From CAYNWT01 sp964450955 (GTDB lineage Bacteria; Planctomycetota; Planctomycetia; Planctomycetales; Planctomycetaceae): a stretch of 64,000 bases of DNA. How positions within the stretch are numbered: position 1 is the first letter of the stretch; each line of letters starts with the position of its first letter. Below the pieces are notes generated by a model. It saw nothing but the letters and a program-made list of their open reading frames with translations, was not told the DNA's origin and did not search any database. The stretch lies in NCBI GenBank assembly GCA_964450955.1, contig CAYVFI010000002.1, positions 124,001-188,000 on the forward strand. The letters run 5' to 3'. A program made the translations under genes and the position numbers. This document shows, in pieces, positions 53,228 to 63,700 of the stretch.

Positions 53228-54127
53228 TTACTTAAAGATGTCCGCTTTGAGTTTGATCTGGCCCAGATTCGCGACCTGGCCGTCTTTGATTTCAACGAAG
53301 AACTTCTTCTTCTTGACCTCGAAGCCTTCACCCTTCATGTCCTTCAGTTTTTTATGAACGTAGCCCGGGTTGGTGTGCCACAGGCGGAACTCGTGCTTGC
53401 CGGCAGGCAGGTTTGCGATCATGAAGCGACCGTCTTTGTTCGAAACGGCCATGTACGGGTGGTCCATGACCAACCAGTTTGCTTTCATCCACGGATGCAG
53501 GTCGCACTTCACTCCCATCGGCACGGTTTCCGGCTTCGAAAGTTTGACATCAGTGCCTTCGCGATCGTTTGCTCCGACCAGGAAGTTGACGGAAGTATTC
53601 TTTAGCGAAGATGTGTGCGTGTTGTGATTGACGGGGTCATTGGACAAAACCGTGACCCTTTGGCCTGCTCCGTTGGGCAGTACGTGAACCAGCAGGGACT
53701 TTGGGAAGAAGCGGCATCCCTCTTGATCGAAGAACAACTGCTTCTTCGCAGGCACGCGCAGATCGGGATGGATGGCGTCCGGTTTCTTCTTGTAGGTCCC
53801 GGCTTTCTCGTAGAAGAAAATGTCAGCGATGCCTTTGTTTCCTGCGTTGATTACGAGATTGTTGTTGAATTGGTCCTTGGCCGCACAGGTTTCCCCGTCT
53901 TTAACAGCTGCGTCTCCGGCCTCGTGCAGCAACGTCTTCTCTGGGATCGCCCCGTCAAAGACGAACTGTCCGACGACAGTTCCAAAGCCGCGAGCCGGCT
54001 TCGGGATGTCAGCGAGTTTTGGAACCACTTGCTGTTTATTGGGGTCGTCAGTCGTTTCTTTGGGTGCCTGAGCGAACAGGGAGCCCGGGCTAAGCAGGGC
54101 GAGAGCGAGAAGAGCAGGAGCACGCAT
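53228..54127 (-). CDS. Secreted cupredoxin-like / methylamine-utilisation-type protein
   Basis: This 299-residue protein has a signal peptide (LALALLSPGSLFAQ). Its mid and C-terminal parts (VLSNDPVNHNTHTSS, VPMGVKCDLHPWMKANWLVMDHPYMAVSNKDGRFMIANLPAGKHEFRLWH) resemble secreted proteins annotated as methylamine utilisation or cupredoxin-like, with a carboxypeptidase-regulatory-like beta-sandwich. Cys and His ligands in CDLHPWM could bind metal, but this is not proven. It starts at ATG 54127 and is followed by a terminator. The physiological role is unknown. Confidence 0.65.
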   Translation of the reverse strand: MRAPALLALALLSPGSLFAQAPKETTDDPNKQQVVPKLADIPKPARGFGTVVGQFVFDGAIPEKTLLHEAGDAAVKDGETCAAKDQFNNNLVINAGNKGIADIFFYEKAGTYKKKPDAIHPDLRVPAKKQLFFDQEGCRFFPKSLLVHVLPNGAGQRVTVLSNDPVNHNTHTSSLKNTSVNFLVGANDREGTDVKLSKPETVPMGVKCDLHPWMKANWLVMDHPYMAVSNKDGRFMIANLPAGKHEFRLWHTNPGYVHKKLKDMKGEGFEVKKKKFFVEIKDGQVANLGQIKLKADIFK

Positions 54128-54545
54128 TGAAAGGCCTCTTCGAATCAGTCATTGGAAGGTTGGCAACAGCGGATGCGTCGCCAGGTGGGATACTAGTCAT
54201 GTTCGGCGAATCGTCCGGAACCAACCAGTGGCAAGTAACTGTATCCACGAAGATTGCTAAGTCAAAATTGAGCCGCCACGGATGTGATGGCTTGCCTGGA
54301 TTTCGGCGTGGACAAAGCGGAAAACACGGAAAGTAGTCTGTTTATACCGTGAACATAGTATCTCTGAAGACATTCGACTCCTTGGCTCCAGTAACTTGAC
54401 TTCCAGCGTGAAGGCGGGGAAATTGCACTGCGATTGGACGTGCGAGGGCGTCGCTCTGCTCTGGAGGCTCGCACTTTGTGAAAAGGAATTTCGCACGCGC
54501 AGCTAACATCGGCTGCGTGGGTCAGGCCGAGGGAAAGGGTCATCT
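54128..54545. other. 418-bp intergenic region, divergent promoters
   Basis: It lies between the divergent cupredoxin-like and thioredoxin-like genes. No gene and no clear promoter boxes are seen; GAGGGAAAGGG just before the ATG at 54546 may serve as ribosome binding site. Confidence 0.5.
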
Positions 54546-55496
54546 ATGACGATTGCAGCGAGCTGCATCGCACTGGTTTCGTTTATGGGCGCGGCTGATT
54601 CGACGGGCGGCGGTTTGCCCGAAGCGGCCAAGAAACTCACACTGCGGCAAGCCTTCCAGGTGACTGTCGACAACAAGAAGTGGTACAACGATATCGCCCC
54701 TGCCAAAGCAAGGTCGGTGAAATCAGGCCTGCCAATGGTGCTGCACTTTGAAGCTGAATGGTGCGGTGCCTGCAAGACGATGTCGAGAACGGTTCTGGCC
54801 AGCGACAAGGTTCAAAGCCAACTGGGTCGTCGGGTCATCGGGGTCAAGATTGACGCTGACCGTAACCCGCACCTCATCAGGCAGTTCCACATCGCGGTTT
54901 TGCCAAGCGATGTGTTCCTGGATTCTGACGGCCGTATTCTGGCTCAGGAGTCAGGTTATCGGGACGAGGCTGCTTACCTGACTTCGCTTAGCAAAGCCGG
55001 GGAGGCCAGTTCCGGAGCAATTCAGTGGATCAACAATCCCAACATTAAGCTCGGCAAGAAGGCTCTGGCCGAAGCCAACGACAAGAGCAAGTGCGTGATC
55101 ACGCGACGTTCGGGAATTGTCGTTGGCATGGGCGGTTATTCTCCCGTGACGATGACAAAGACGATGGGTTGGGACAAAGGGAACCGCAACTACGCTTCTG
55201 TGTATCAGGGTGTCATGTACTACATGAAGGACGCTGCCGAACTTAGGGAGTTCGAAGCATCGCCAGATAAGTTTGCTCCGAAACTACATGGCTGCGACCC
55301 GGTCGTCCTGAGTAACCTGGGAACACCTCTTCCGGGTGCGATTTCGCTGGGAGCCTTTGTCGAGGGAAACCTGTACTTCTTTGCGACCGAAGCCAGTCGG
55401 GACCTGTTCAAGAAGAATCCGTCGCAGTTCATCAGGGCTGACATGTTGGTCAGCGGCGAACAACTGGAAGACGGTCCAGGCTGTTCCGGATCGTAG
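54546..55496 (+). CDS. Secreted thioredoxin-like protein with C-terminal YHS-like domain
   Basis: This 316-residue protein has an N-terminal signal-like segment (SCIALVSFMGAADS). A thioredoxin-fold domain follows, with the redox motif FEAEWCGACKTMSRTVLASDK (CGAC) and IDADRNPHLIRQFHIAVLPSDVFLDSDGRIL including the cis-Pro region. The last part (HGCDPVVLSNLGTPLPGAISLGAFVEGNLYFFATEASRDLFKKNPSQFI) resembles a YHS metal-binding domain. It is likely exported, where it could reduce disulfides or traffic metal. It converges on the WD40/oxidoreductase gene with six bases between stops. Confidence 0.78.
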   Translation: MTIAASCIALVSFMGAADSTGGGLPEAAKKLTLRQAFQVTVDNKKWYNDIAPAKARSVKSGLPMVLHFEAEWCGACKTMSRTVLASDKVQSQLGRRVIGVKIDADRNPHLIRQFHIAVLPSDVFLDSDGRILAQESGYRDEAAYLTSLSKAGEASSGAIQWINNPNIKLGKKALAEANDKSKCVITRRSGIVVGMGGYSPVTMTKTMGWDKGNRNYASVYQGVMYYMKDAAELREFEASPDKFAPKLHGCDPVVLSNLGTPLPGAISLGAFVEGNLYFFATEASRDLFKKNPSQFIRADMLVSGEQLEDGPGCSGS

Positions 55497-55501
55497 TCCG
55501 G

Positions 55502-57508
55502 CTACTTCGCGACAGCTGGCTTTACTCCAGGTTTGGCCAGCTTCTCGGCGGCCGACTTCTCTGCTTTCGCAACAACGTCGGCAATTTTCACAGCCGTGCC
55601 GCCGTTGGCTTTACTATCCGCCGCGGCGGCCATGAACGCGTAAAGCTGAATGGTCTCAGCGGCCGGAACCGGGGACTTCCTGGTCTTGAAGAACTTCGCG
55701 ATCTCAACGACCAGCGGTCGGTAGCCGGAATAGCCGCCCAAAGATTGGACCCCCTTCGAACCGAACGCTGTTCCGCCGTACGTCAACTTCCCGGAACGTA
55801 AACCGCGAAAGGTTCCAATCCGGCCGTCCGACCAGGTTCCGGTCACGACTTCGAAATCCGTGGTGGAAGTCCGCTGAACCGTCTCACAGCCGGTTCCCAT
55901 TGCCGCGAACAATGTTTCAACGCCGTGGATTCCGTACCAAAACAGGTCGGAATGGGTCTTTTCCAGGGGGCACGGGCTAAACGCATCACAGCCTAGAATG
56001 TCACCAATTCGCCCGTCGGTGGCTTCCTGAACCCCGGTGGCGAACCTGAGGGAGGACGAGGAGAACAGAGGGACGTCGTATCGCTTGGCAAGCTCGTAGA
56101 TCGCAATCACATCGTCCAATTGAGCAGCAACGGGTTTATCGATGAACACAGGTTTGCCCGCTTTTGCACAGGCAAGAAACTGCTTCAAATGCAGCCGGCC
56201 GTCGTTGGTCTCCAGAAGGACTACATCGACTTTCGCCAGCAAATCGTCGATCGACTCAGTGATTTCGACGCCCAGCTTTTTCATGTCCTCAGTGTATTTT
56301 GGGATCCGGCTGGCACTGGATTCAATGTCCTTACTGCCATAGGGATACGCACACACAACTTTGAATCCGGCGACGTCTGGTTTGGCCTTCGGATCGTTAA
56401 GAACTTTCGTGAAGGCGCCGCAGTGGGAGGTATCCAAACCAATCATCCCGACACGAATGACGTTTGGCGTCGCGGCGATCGTCTCTGGTTTCTTTGAACC
56501 CATCGCGACGTTAAAAACGGCAACAGTCTTGTCGTGTGAACCGGTCGCCAGCAAGCGTCCGTCCGCCGATTGAGCGACCGCCACGATCGGGCCCTCATGT
56601 GCCTCCAGCCGGACGAGTTCTTTTTGAGTCTTGAGTTCCCAAATGGCAAGTTCATTCTTGCCGACCGCATCACCGCCGCTGATGGTGGCAACCCGTTTGC
56701 CAGGTAGAACCACAACACCGCGCGTCGGACGCGCGTGGCCTTCGTACTGACCGACCACCTGGCCAGTGGATACGTCGTGAACCGCGCCAAGGCCGTCATG
56801 TGCCGTCGATATCAGGTACTTGCCGTCAGGGCTGAAGCTTACACCGGTGCCGGCTTTGTCTGGTTTCTGGCAGTCTCGAACAGGCTGGCCCGTTGTTCGA
56901 TTCCAAATCTTCACTTGGCCTGGTCGAGTTGTCCGCGTGGGGTCACCTGACGCTGTCGCAATAAGGTCCCCCGCGACAGCCACTGATTGCACCGGTTCGC
57001 CCACGTCGATCTTCAACACTTCTGAGCGTGACGTCACGTCCCAGACTCGAGCGGTTTCGTCATCCGACGCTGAGATGATTTGCGTTTTGGAAATGCAGAC
57101 TAAGTCCGTAACGAGACCTCGGTGACCCAAAAGTGAGAATGCTGGCGACTGAGCGACTTTCCCGCTGACGACATCAAAAACATCAATCTTCTGGTAGCCA
57201 CCCACCAGCAACTGACGGCCGCCAGGCAAGTAAACCAGGCTCCCAACGGCGCCGGTGAGTTCTGCAATCGGCCGCTTCTCCCAGCCGTCCGTGTCGTATT
57301 GCTGAAGAAAATCAAAGCCACCGACGGTCAGGCGCTTCCCATCTGGCGAAAATGCAACGGCGGAGACCCACTCAGGAAAATCAGTGAGCCGAGTCTTTGG
57401 GGTCAGTACTGGTGAGGTTTTGTTGGACTGTCCCTTCGATGTTTGGCCTGCGGCAGGTCGCGCGATAACGGCCAGCAGGATTAGGAAACCCAGTCCATTC
57501 CGTAACAT
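55502..57508 (-). CDS. Secreted WD40 propeller fused to Gfo/Idh/MocA oxidoreductase
   Basis: This 668-residue protein has a signal peptide (LGFLILLAVIARPAAG). Residues about 30-340 form seven WD40 repeats (for example WVSAVAFSPDGKRLTVGGFD, GHRGLVTDLVCISKTQIISASDDETARVWDV, AHEGPIVAVAQSADGRLLATGSHDKTVAVFNV), a complete propeller. The rest is a Gfo/Idh/MocA domain starting VIRVGMIGLDTSHCGAFTKVL, with VFIDKPVAAQLDDVIAIYELAKRYDVP carrying the EKP/DKP lysine. The NAD loop lacks the usual GxGxxG. The signal peptide with a usually cytoplasmic oxidoreductase suggests an extracytoplasmic form. The ATG at 57508 is chosen, after AGGGGGC. Confidence 0.82.
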   Translation of the reverse strand: MLRNGLGFLILLAVIARPAAGQTSKGQSNKTSPVLTPKTRLTDFPEWVSAVAFSPDGKRLTVGGFDFLQQYDTDGWEKRPIAELTGAVGSLVYLPGGRQLLVGGYQKIDVFDVVSGKVAQSPAFSLLGHRGLVTDLVCISKTQIISASDDETARVWDVTSRSEVLKIDVGEPVQSVAVAGDLIATASGDPTRTTRPGQVKIWNRTTGQPVRDCQKPDKAGTGVSFSPDGKYLISTAHDGLGAVHDVSTGQVVGQYEGHARPTRGVVVLPGKRVATISGGDAVGKNELAIWELKTQKELVRLEAHEGPIVAVAQSADGRLLATGSHDKTVAVFNVAMGSKKPETIAATPNVIRVGMIGLDTSHCGAFTKVLNDPKAKPDVAGFKVVCAYPYGSKDIESSASRIPKYTEDMKKLGVEITESIDDLLAKVDVVLLETNDGRLHLKQFLACAKAGKPVFIDKPVAAQLDDVIAIYELAKRYDVPLFSSSSLRFATGVQEATDGRIGDILGCDAFSPCPLEKTHSDLFWYGIHGVETLFAAMGTGCETVQRTSTTDFEVVTGTWSDGRIGTFRGLRSGKLTYGGTAFGSKGVQSLGGYSGYRPLVVEIAKFFKTRKSPVPAAETIQLYAFMAAAADSKANGGTAVKIADVVAKAEKSAAEKLAKPGVKPAVAK

Positions 57509-57721
57509 TTGAGCCCCCTGCAAAAACATGCCATACTCCCGACAGCCAAAAGACTCACACTCAGAACCTGGCTACAGACGCCGACTAACCGTGAGAACCC
57601 AGTAATTGCAGCCATTTCTGCATCTTTTTTGTACAGATTCTTATGGTAGCTGAATTTTCCGGTTCTGTATGCTGATAACGACTGCGGGCCACCGCGCGCG
57701 GTGTGTTGGTTCTGTCGGTTT

Positions 57722-57744
57722 GAGCCGTCCTGTTTAGACGGCTC
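57722..57744 (+). promoter_or_regulatory. Stem-loop in the leader of the giant subtilase
   Basis: GAGCCGTC (57722-57729), loop CTGTTTA, GACGGCTC (57737-57744) is a perfect 8-bp hairpin 54 bp upstream of the ATG, just before an AT-rich run (about 57760-57786). It may mark a terminator for upstream transcription or a leader structure. Confidence 0.45.
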
Positions 57745-57798
57745 GATTCGAACGGCCAGTATATATTCATTAGTACATATAAAAAGTGGACCACGCCA

Positions 57799-60700
57799 AT
57801 GGCGCCATCACGCTCTCGTCGACTCCGGGATCTCCTTCGTTCACGTCTTCCTGGCCCGGCCCGTCGACGGGCTAAACGCAAGAGCGATTCCAAGAGTGGC
57901 GTGGAGGCATTGGAAGAGCGCACTCTGCTAACGGCGACGCACGATGACTCTTCGATTGTCATTCGAATCGAAGATGGGACAACTTACGAAGATCTGGCAG
58001 ACGTCATACCTGGTGCGACATTCCAGCAGGTCAGTCAACTTGGTATCGCAAGGGTGCTCCTACCCGAACGCGTGCTTGTGGCTGATGCGGTTGAACAATT
58101 TGACGCCAATCCAGGTGTTCGGTACGCCGAGCTGAACCAACTGCCACGTTGGAAAGCGGCCCCTAACGACGCGCGGTTCGACGAACTTTGGGCTTTCGAG
58201 AATACCGGCCAGGTCGCGAACGGCACGACAGGCACGGCCGACGCTGATACAGACGCTGTCGAAGCGTGGGACGGGTCGGTCGGAGATTCCAGTGTCATCG
58301 TCGCGATCGTCGACAGCGGTCTGGAGCAAGATCACCCCGACCTCGTGGACAACCTGTGGGTCAATCCCGGAGAGATCGCTGGCGACGGTATCGACAACGA
58401 CAACAACGGGTTCATTGACGACATCCACGGTTGGGATTTCGAAGAAAATGATGGGGTCACAAACGACCCTATTGGCCACGGAACTCACGTTGCCGGTATT
58501 GCCGGAGCGACGGGTGACAATGGGATTGGTGTGACAGGCATCAACCAGGACGTCAGCTTGATGGGGCTGAAGCTGTTTGATCTGGCCAGTGCTGCGGCAA
58601 TTCTCGAGTACGCGTGGATGAACGGGGCGCGGGTTTCTAACCACAGTTACGGCTTCAACGCGTTCTCACAGGCGTTCGAAGATGCTGTGGTTCTGGCAGA
58701 GCAAAACGATCACCTGGTCGTGGTCGCGGCGGGCAACAATGGTGGTGACATCACTGGGGGCAACGATTTCCCTGCTTTGTTTGATGTTGAGAACGTCTTG
58801 GTCGTGGCTGCCACGAATCAGGACGACCAGATTGCCACGTTCTCTGACTTCAGTCCGACTGTTGTCGATCTGGGGGCTCCGGGAGTCAACATCCTGAGCA
58901 CCACACCTCAGGCCGGATCGTTGTTCTACGGGCCTGAATATGACTACAGCGACGGGACCTCTATGGCGTCCCCTATGGTCGCAGGGGCAGCTGGTTACTT
59001 GCTAAGTCTGGATCCGTCGCTTAGCTATCCGCAGCTAAAAGACATCCTGATGAGTTCGGGAGATCCACTGCCTTCTCTCGCTAGTGTGACTGTTTCAGGC
59101 AACCGCTTGAATCTAGCTAGAGCTGCTCAACAGGTTGCAGGCATCCAACTTAATGTCTTTCCCGGTTCGATTCGCGAGGATGCTGGTGCAAACGCCGCTA
59201 CTGGTTTGGTCAGACGGTTTGGTGACCTGTCCAGTTCCCTTTCAGTATCAGTAGTCAGTTCGGATACGAGTGAGCTTACCGTCCCATCGACTGTGACGAT
59301 TCCTGCGGGGAGTTCTCGAGCCTTCTTTTCCATCAATGCTGTCGACGACACGATCCTGGATGGAACTCAGACTGTTGGCATCACGGCTTCTCTGGCAGGG
59401 GGCACCGTCGCTACCACACAATTCGTCGACGTGACCGACGTCGAGTCCTTGACGCTCACAATTGACCGATCGGTGATTGAAGAAGACGACGGGACATTTG
59501 CGGCCGTGGGAACGATCTCCCGCAGTAGCAATGACGGAGAGCCACCTAACATTCTCGTCACCGTTGGTAATGAGGTACATGAATACGATACCGCCGGTAC
59601 CCTGATAAATTCATTCCCGATTGAGTACCCCGGCGATGCTCGTCCGTTAGGTGAAAATGCTCGAGATATCGTGGTCACCACCTCCGGAAACGTCGCCGTC
59701 TACAATGGTGAAAACGGTGCGTTCTTAAGTCAGTTTGACGGTACGGACTGGACACACCAAACGCTGGCCGGATTTGGAACCGCAGCAGTAGGTTCCGGTG
59801 CACTCGCGACTCACAACGAGTTCATCTTTGCCACAGATCAGGATACGCCTAGCGGAGCTCCCAGGGGAGTCGTTCGGTTTGACGCAAATACAGGCCAGAC
59901 TTTCCGTCTTGGGCAGAGCGTGCCCGGGGATCGACTGTTTGCCGCTACGACGAATCCGGGTCCGGCCGGGCATCGTCTCTTCGAACTCGATCCGGTGACC
60001 GGAGAGGTAATACGGTCCATGCCCTCACCTACGGGCAACCCGGATCTCAACATTGGCCTTGCTTATGACGGCAACAGCCTCTGGTACATCGAGGGAACCA
60101 ATGCGACCACGCTTTGGCGTCTGAGCCCCGACTCCGGCGGAGTGATTGAGCAGCATGACATTGGAATCGGGACTGGTTTTGACGGACTGGCGGCCCTGAA
60201 CGGTGAGATCTACCTACTGGATTCCTTCATTCAAAATGACATTGTTGTCTGGGATCCGGTTGCCCAGCAGGTTTCCCGCATCCTCGACATTGACGACATC
60301 AACGGGATCAACATTTCCGGAGGCCTCACAGCAGCGACCGCCCCGGATGCCCTTTATGTCACTGACACCTTCGCCAGTACCGTCTATGAACTGGACCCAT
60401 CCACCGGGGTTGTCCGAAGTCAATTCACTCATACACTCGGTAGCGGAGGGGCTGAAGGTCTGGCGACTGTGGGCCAGGAGTTGTACATCGCGAACTTTGT
60501 TGAGGACAGAATCCAGGTCCACGACCGTTCGGGTGACTTCGTACGTAATGTGCAGGTTCAGGGGCCTGGAAACTTCAGCAGCCTGCAGGGACTCGGTGGC
60601 GACGCCGTTCCCGGCCCAACTGCCAATCCTCTGGACCCGATTGATGTCGCGACAGGATTCGACGGCACCGTGTACTCTTTGGATTCAAGCGGGACCAAGG

Positions 60701-63700
60701 TTCAATCGTTTGCGCCGGGCACCCTGCGGTTTCTCCAGGAGACTCCACTCGATCGTACTGTGAGTGCGATCTCCGTTGACTCCTTCGGCAGGCTCTACGG
60801 GGCTGTTGGCGGGGAGGTCCACCGGTTTAGTCTCGCTGGTAACAGTGAGGCATCTCAGGTGGTCATCTCGGGCAGCACGATAATCGACCTGGATATCGCC
60901 ATCGGCGGTTCAATTCTGGCAAGCACCTCAGATGGTATTGTTGCAACAACAGATATCACGCTCGAAACGACCCCATTCAACTTCCCTGTCGGGATCACAC
61001 CCGCATTTGTTGCGTTCTCAGTCGCGCCCGGATCCGCTACCGGCGACATCGTGGTCTCGATTGACAACACCGACCCAACTGAGATCAGTGTACCGGCTTC
61101 GGTGACTATCCCGGCTGGCCAGACGTCAGTCACCTTCCCAATCGGCGCCGTTGACGATGCCATCATTGATGGAACGCAAACCGTCACCTTGACCCCAGTC
61201 GCCGGCGGATACATCGATACCCAGGCGGATTCGGTCGATGTATTAGACATTGAGAATTTGTTCGTGACCGTCACCGACGACCAGATCGCGGAGACAGATG
61301 GTCCGAATGCCACGACGGTTTCAATTAGTCGCAGCAACGTCGATGGTCCATTTGACTTTGAGACCTCCAGTACCGCCTCCAGCACTCCTAACCTGCCGAT
61401 TCTTGATCAGGATATCGTCACTTCGACACTTGAGATTCCCGACCAGGTGGCGTTTGTCAGTGACGTGAAGGTCAACATCAGCCTTGAGCACGGGCACCTT
61501 GGGGATCTCGACGTGTTCCTGCTAAGTCCATCAGGCACCCGAGTTGAACTGTTTACCGACGTAGGTGGAATTGGGCAGGTTATTGACGGCCTGACGCTGG
61601 ACGGCGATGCCGCTAGTTCAATTGTCACTGGCTCAACTCCATTCTCCGGACGCTTCACACCAGAAGGATCGTTCGCTCAATTTAATGGCGAACCAGTCTC
61701 TGGAGGCTGGACACTGGAAATTACAGACGACACCAACCTGTCTGACGGCATGCTGCTTGCCTGGGGGATTGAAGTCTTTGGAGTTGGATTTGCTCCTCTT
61801 GATGTCACTCTCACCACCAGTGATTCAACAGAAGCAGAGCCCCGGTCCACAGTCGTCACGATTCCGGCTAACAAGCTCAGCATCGAACTTCCGATCGACG
61901 CCATCGATGATGCTTTGCTCGACGGCACGCAAAATGTTGTCCTGACCGCAACCGGCGGTAGCTTTGTTGACGGCAGCGACAGCTTCGATGTTACGGACGA
62001 GGAAACTCTGACGATCACATTTGACCGTGACGAGATTTCCGAAGACGCCGGAGCGAGTGCTGCAATCGGAACGGTCACGCGATCAAACGACGGCAATTTG
62101 GGCTCGCCGTTGGTCGTGACACTGGACAACAGAGACCGTAGTGAAATCACTGTTCCAGACACCATCACCATCCCTGCTGGCCAGACCTCGGCCACGTTCG
62201 TGGTAGATGCCGCTGATGACAATGTGCTTGACGGTCGCCAGCGAGTTCGAGTCAATGCAGTTGCGTCCGGATACAGGGCGACCGCCGACTCAAGAGCGTT
62301 CATCTTCGTGACCGACTCAGAGCCGATTCTGGTGCTTGACGTTGACGACGCAGGAGCGTTTGAAAACGAAGAGTTCGTCACAGCGACGATCACGCGAACC
62401 AATACCACGTCTCTGGCAACGTCTTTGTCGATTGCATTGACCAGCAACAACGCCAACGCGACGGTTCCGCCTTCGGTCACCATCCCGGTTGGACAGGCCA
62501 GCACTACTTTCACCATCACGTTGACAGACAACGATCTTCTGGATGGCGATCGGGATGTCACTATCACCGCAAGTGCCGGGGGCACGTTCCCGGGTAGCGA
62601 CATTCTGAACCTGAGAGACTTTGAGACTCTTTCGTTGTCCATCTCAGGTGAGTTCGACGAAGCCGACGGAGCCGGAGCTGCTATTGGTACGGTGACTCGT
62701 AACAACACGAACATTGATTCGGATGTAGTTGTAACACTGACCAATGACGACGATTCTGAGCTGACAACCCCAGCGACTGTTACCATTCCAGCTGGTTCGA
62801 GTTCAGTAGATTTTCCAATCGATGCGGTCAACGACGACGACTTTGATGGTCCACAAGAGGTCCTGATCGGGATTTCTGCAACAGGCTACGTCTCTGATGA
62901 TGAGGTCGTGGTCGTCAATGACCATGAACCAACAGTAGTCACCAGCCCCGACAACCGGGACACGACCCTCAACCCGCGTCCCACAGTCAGGTGGAGGGCC
63001 GTCGAGGGAGCAACGAGTTACCGAATTCGATTCCGAAACGTGACAACCGGCGAACAGGAGTTCATCGTCGAAGAAGATCTCCCGGCCGACATCACTTCCT
63101 ACACGCCGCCTCGCGACCTACCGCTCGGAAACTACGACATCTTCGTTGGGTACGACGACGAACGAGAACTCGCGCAGCCGGAATCAGTTGCGGTTCGACT
63201 CAGGGTCAGAACGGCTCCGGAATTCACATCCCCGAGAGCTCTGGCAGGCACGGATCCGGTTGACTTCGCGTGGACGGCGGTGACTGACGCGGATGAGTAT
63301 CAGCTTGTCGTGAATGACCTGACGCGAAACCGACAGGGTGTGGTTAACGAGCGGAATCTCACCAACACCAGCTTCGCAGCGGATCTTGAGCCTGGTGTCT
63401 ACGAGGCCTTCGTTCGTGCGTGGGGCAATGGGATCCGAGGAACCCGAACCCGGATTAGGTTCACCGTGCTGCTAGCGCCGGAGATTCTGACACCGGCAGA
63501 AGGCAACTCATGGGATCGAACTCCAACCTTTACCTTTACCGGATCAGAAGGTGCAGATCACTACGATGTCCGCATCCACGATCTGACTATTGGCCTCAAC
63601 AATGGCGGCCAAAACTTCATTCGTGACCGGTTCGTGATCGGTACGGAGTTCACCCCGGAAACCGAACTCGAAATCGGCCACCGGTATGCGGTCTACGTTT

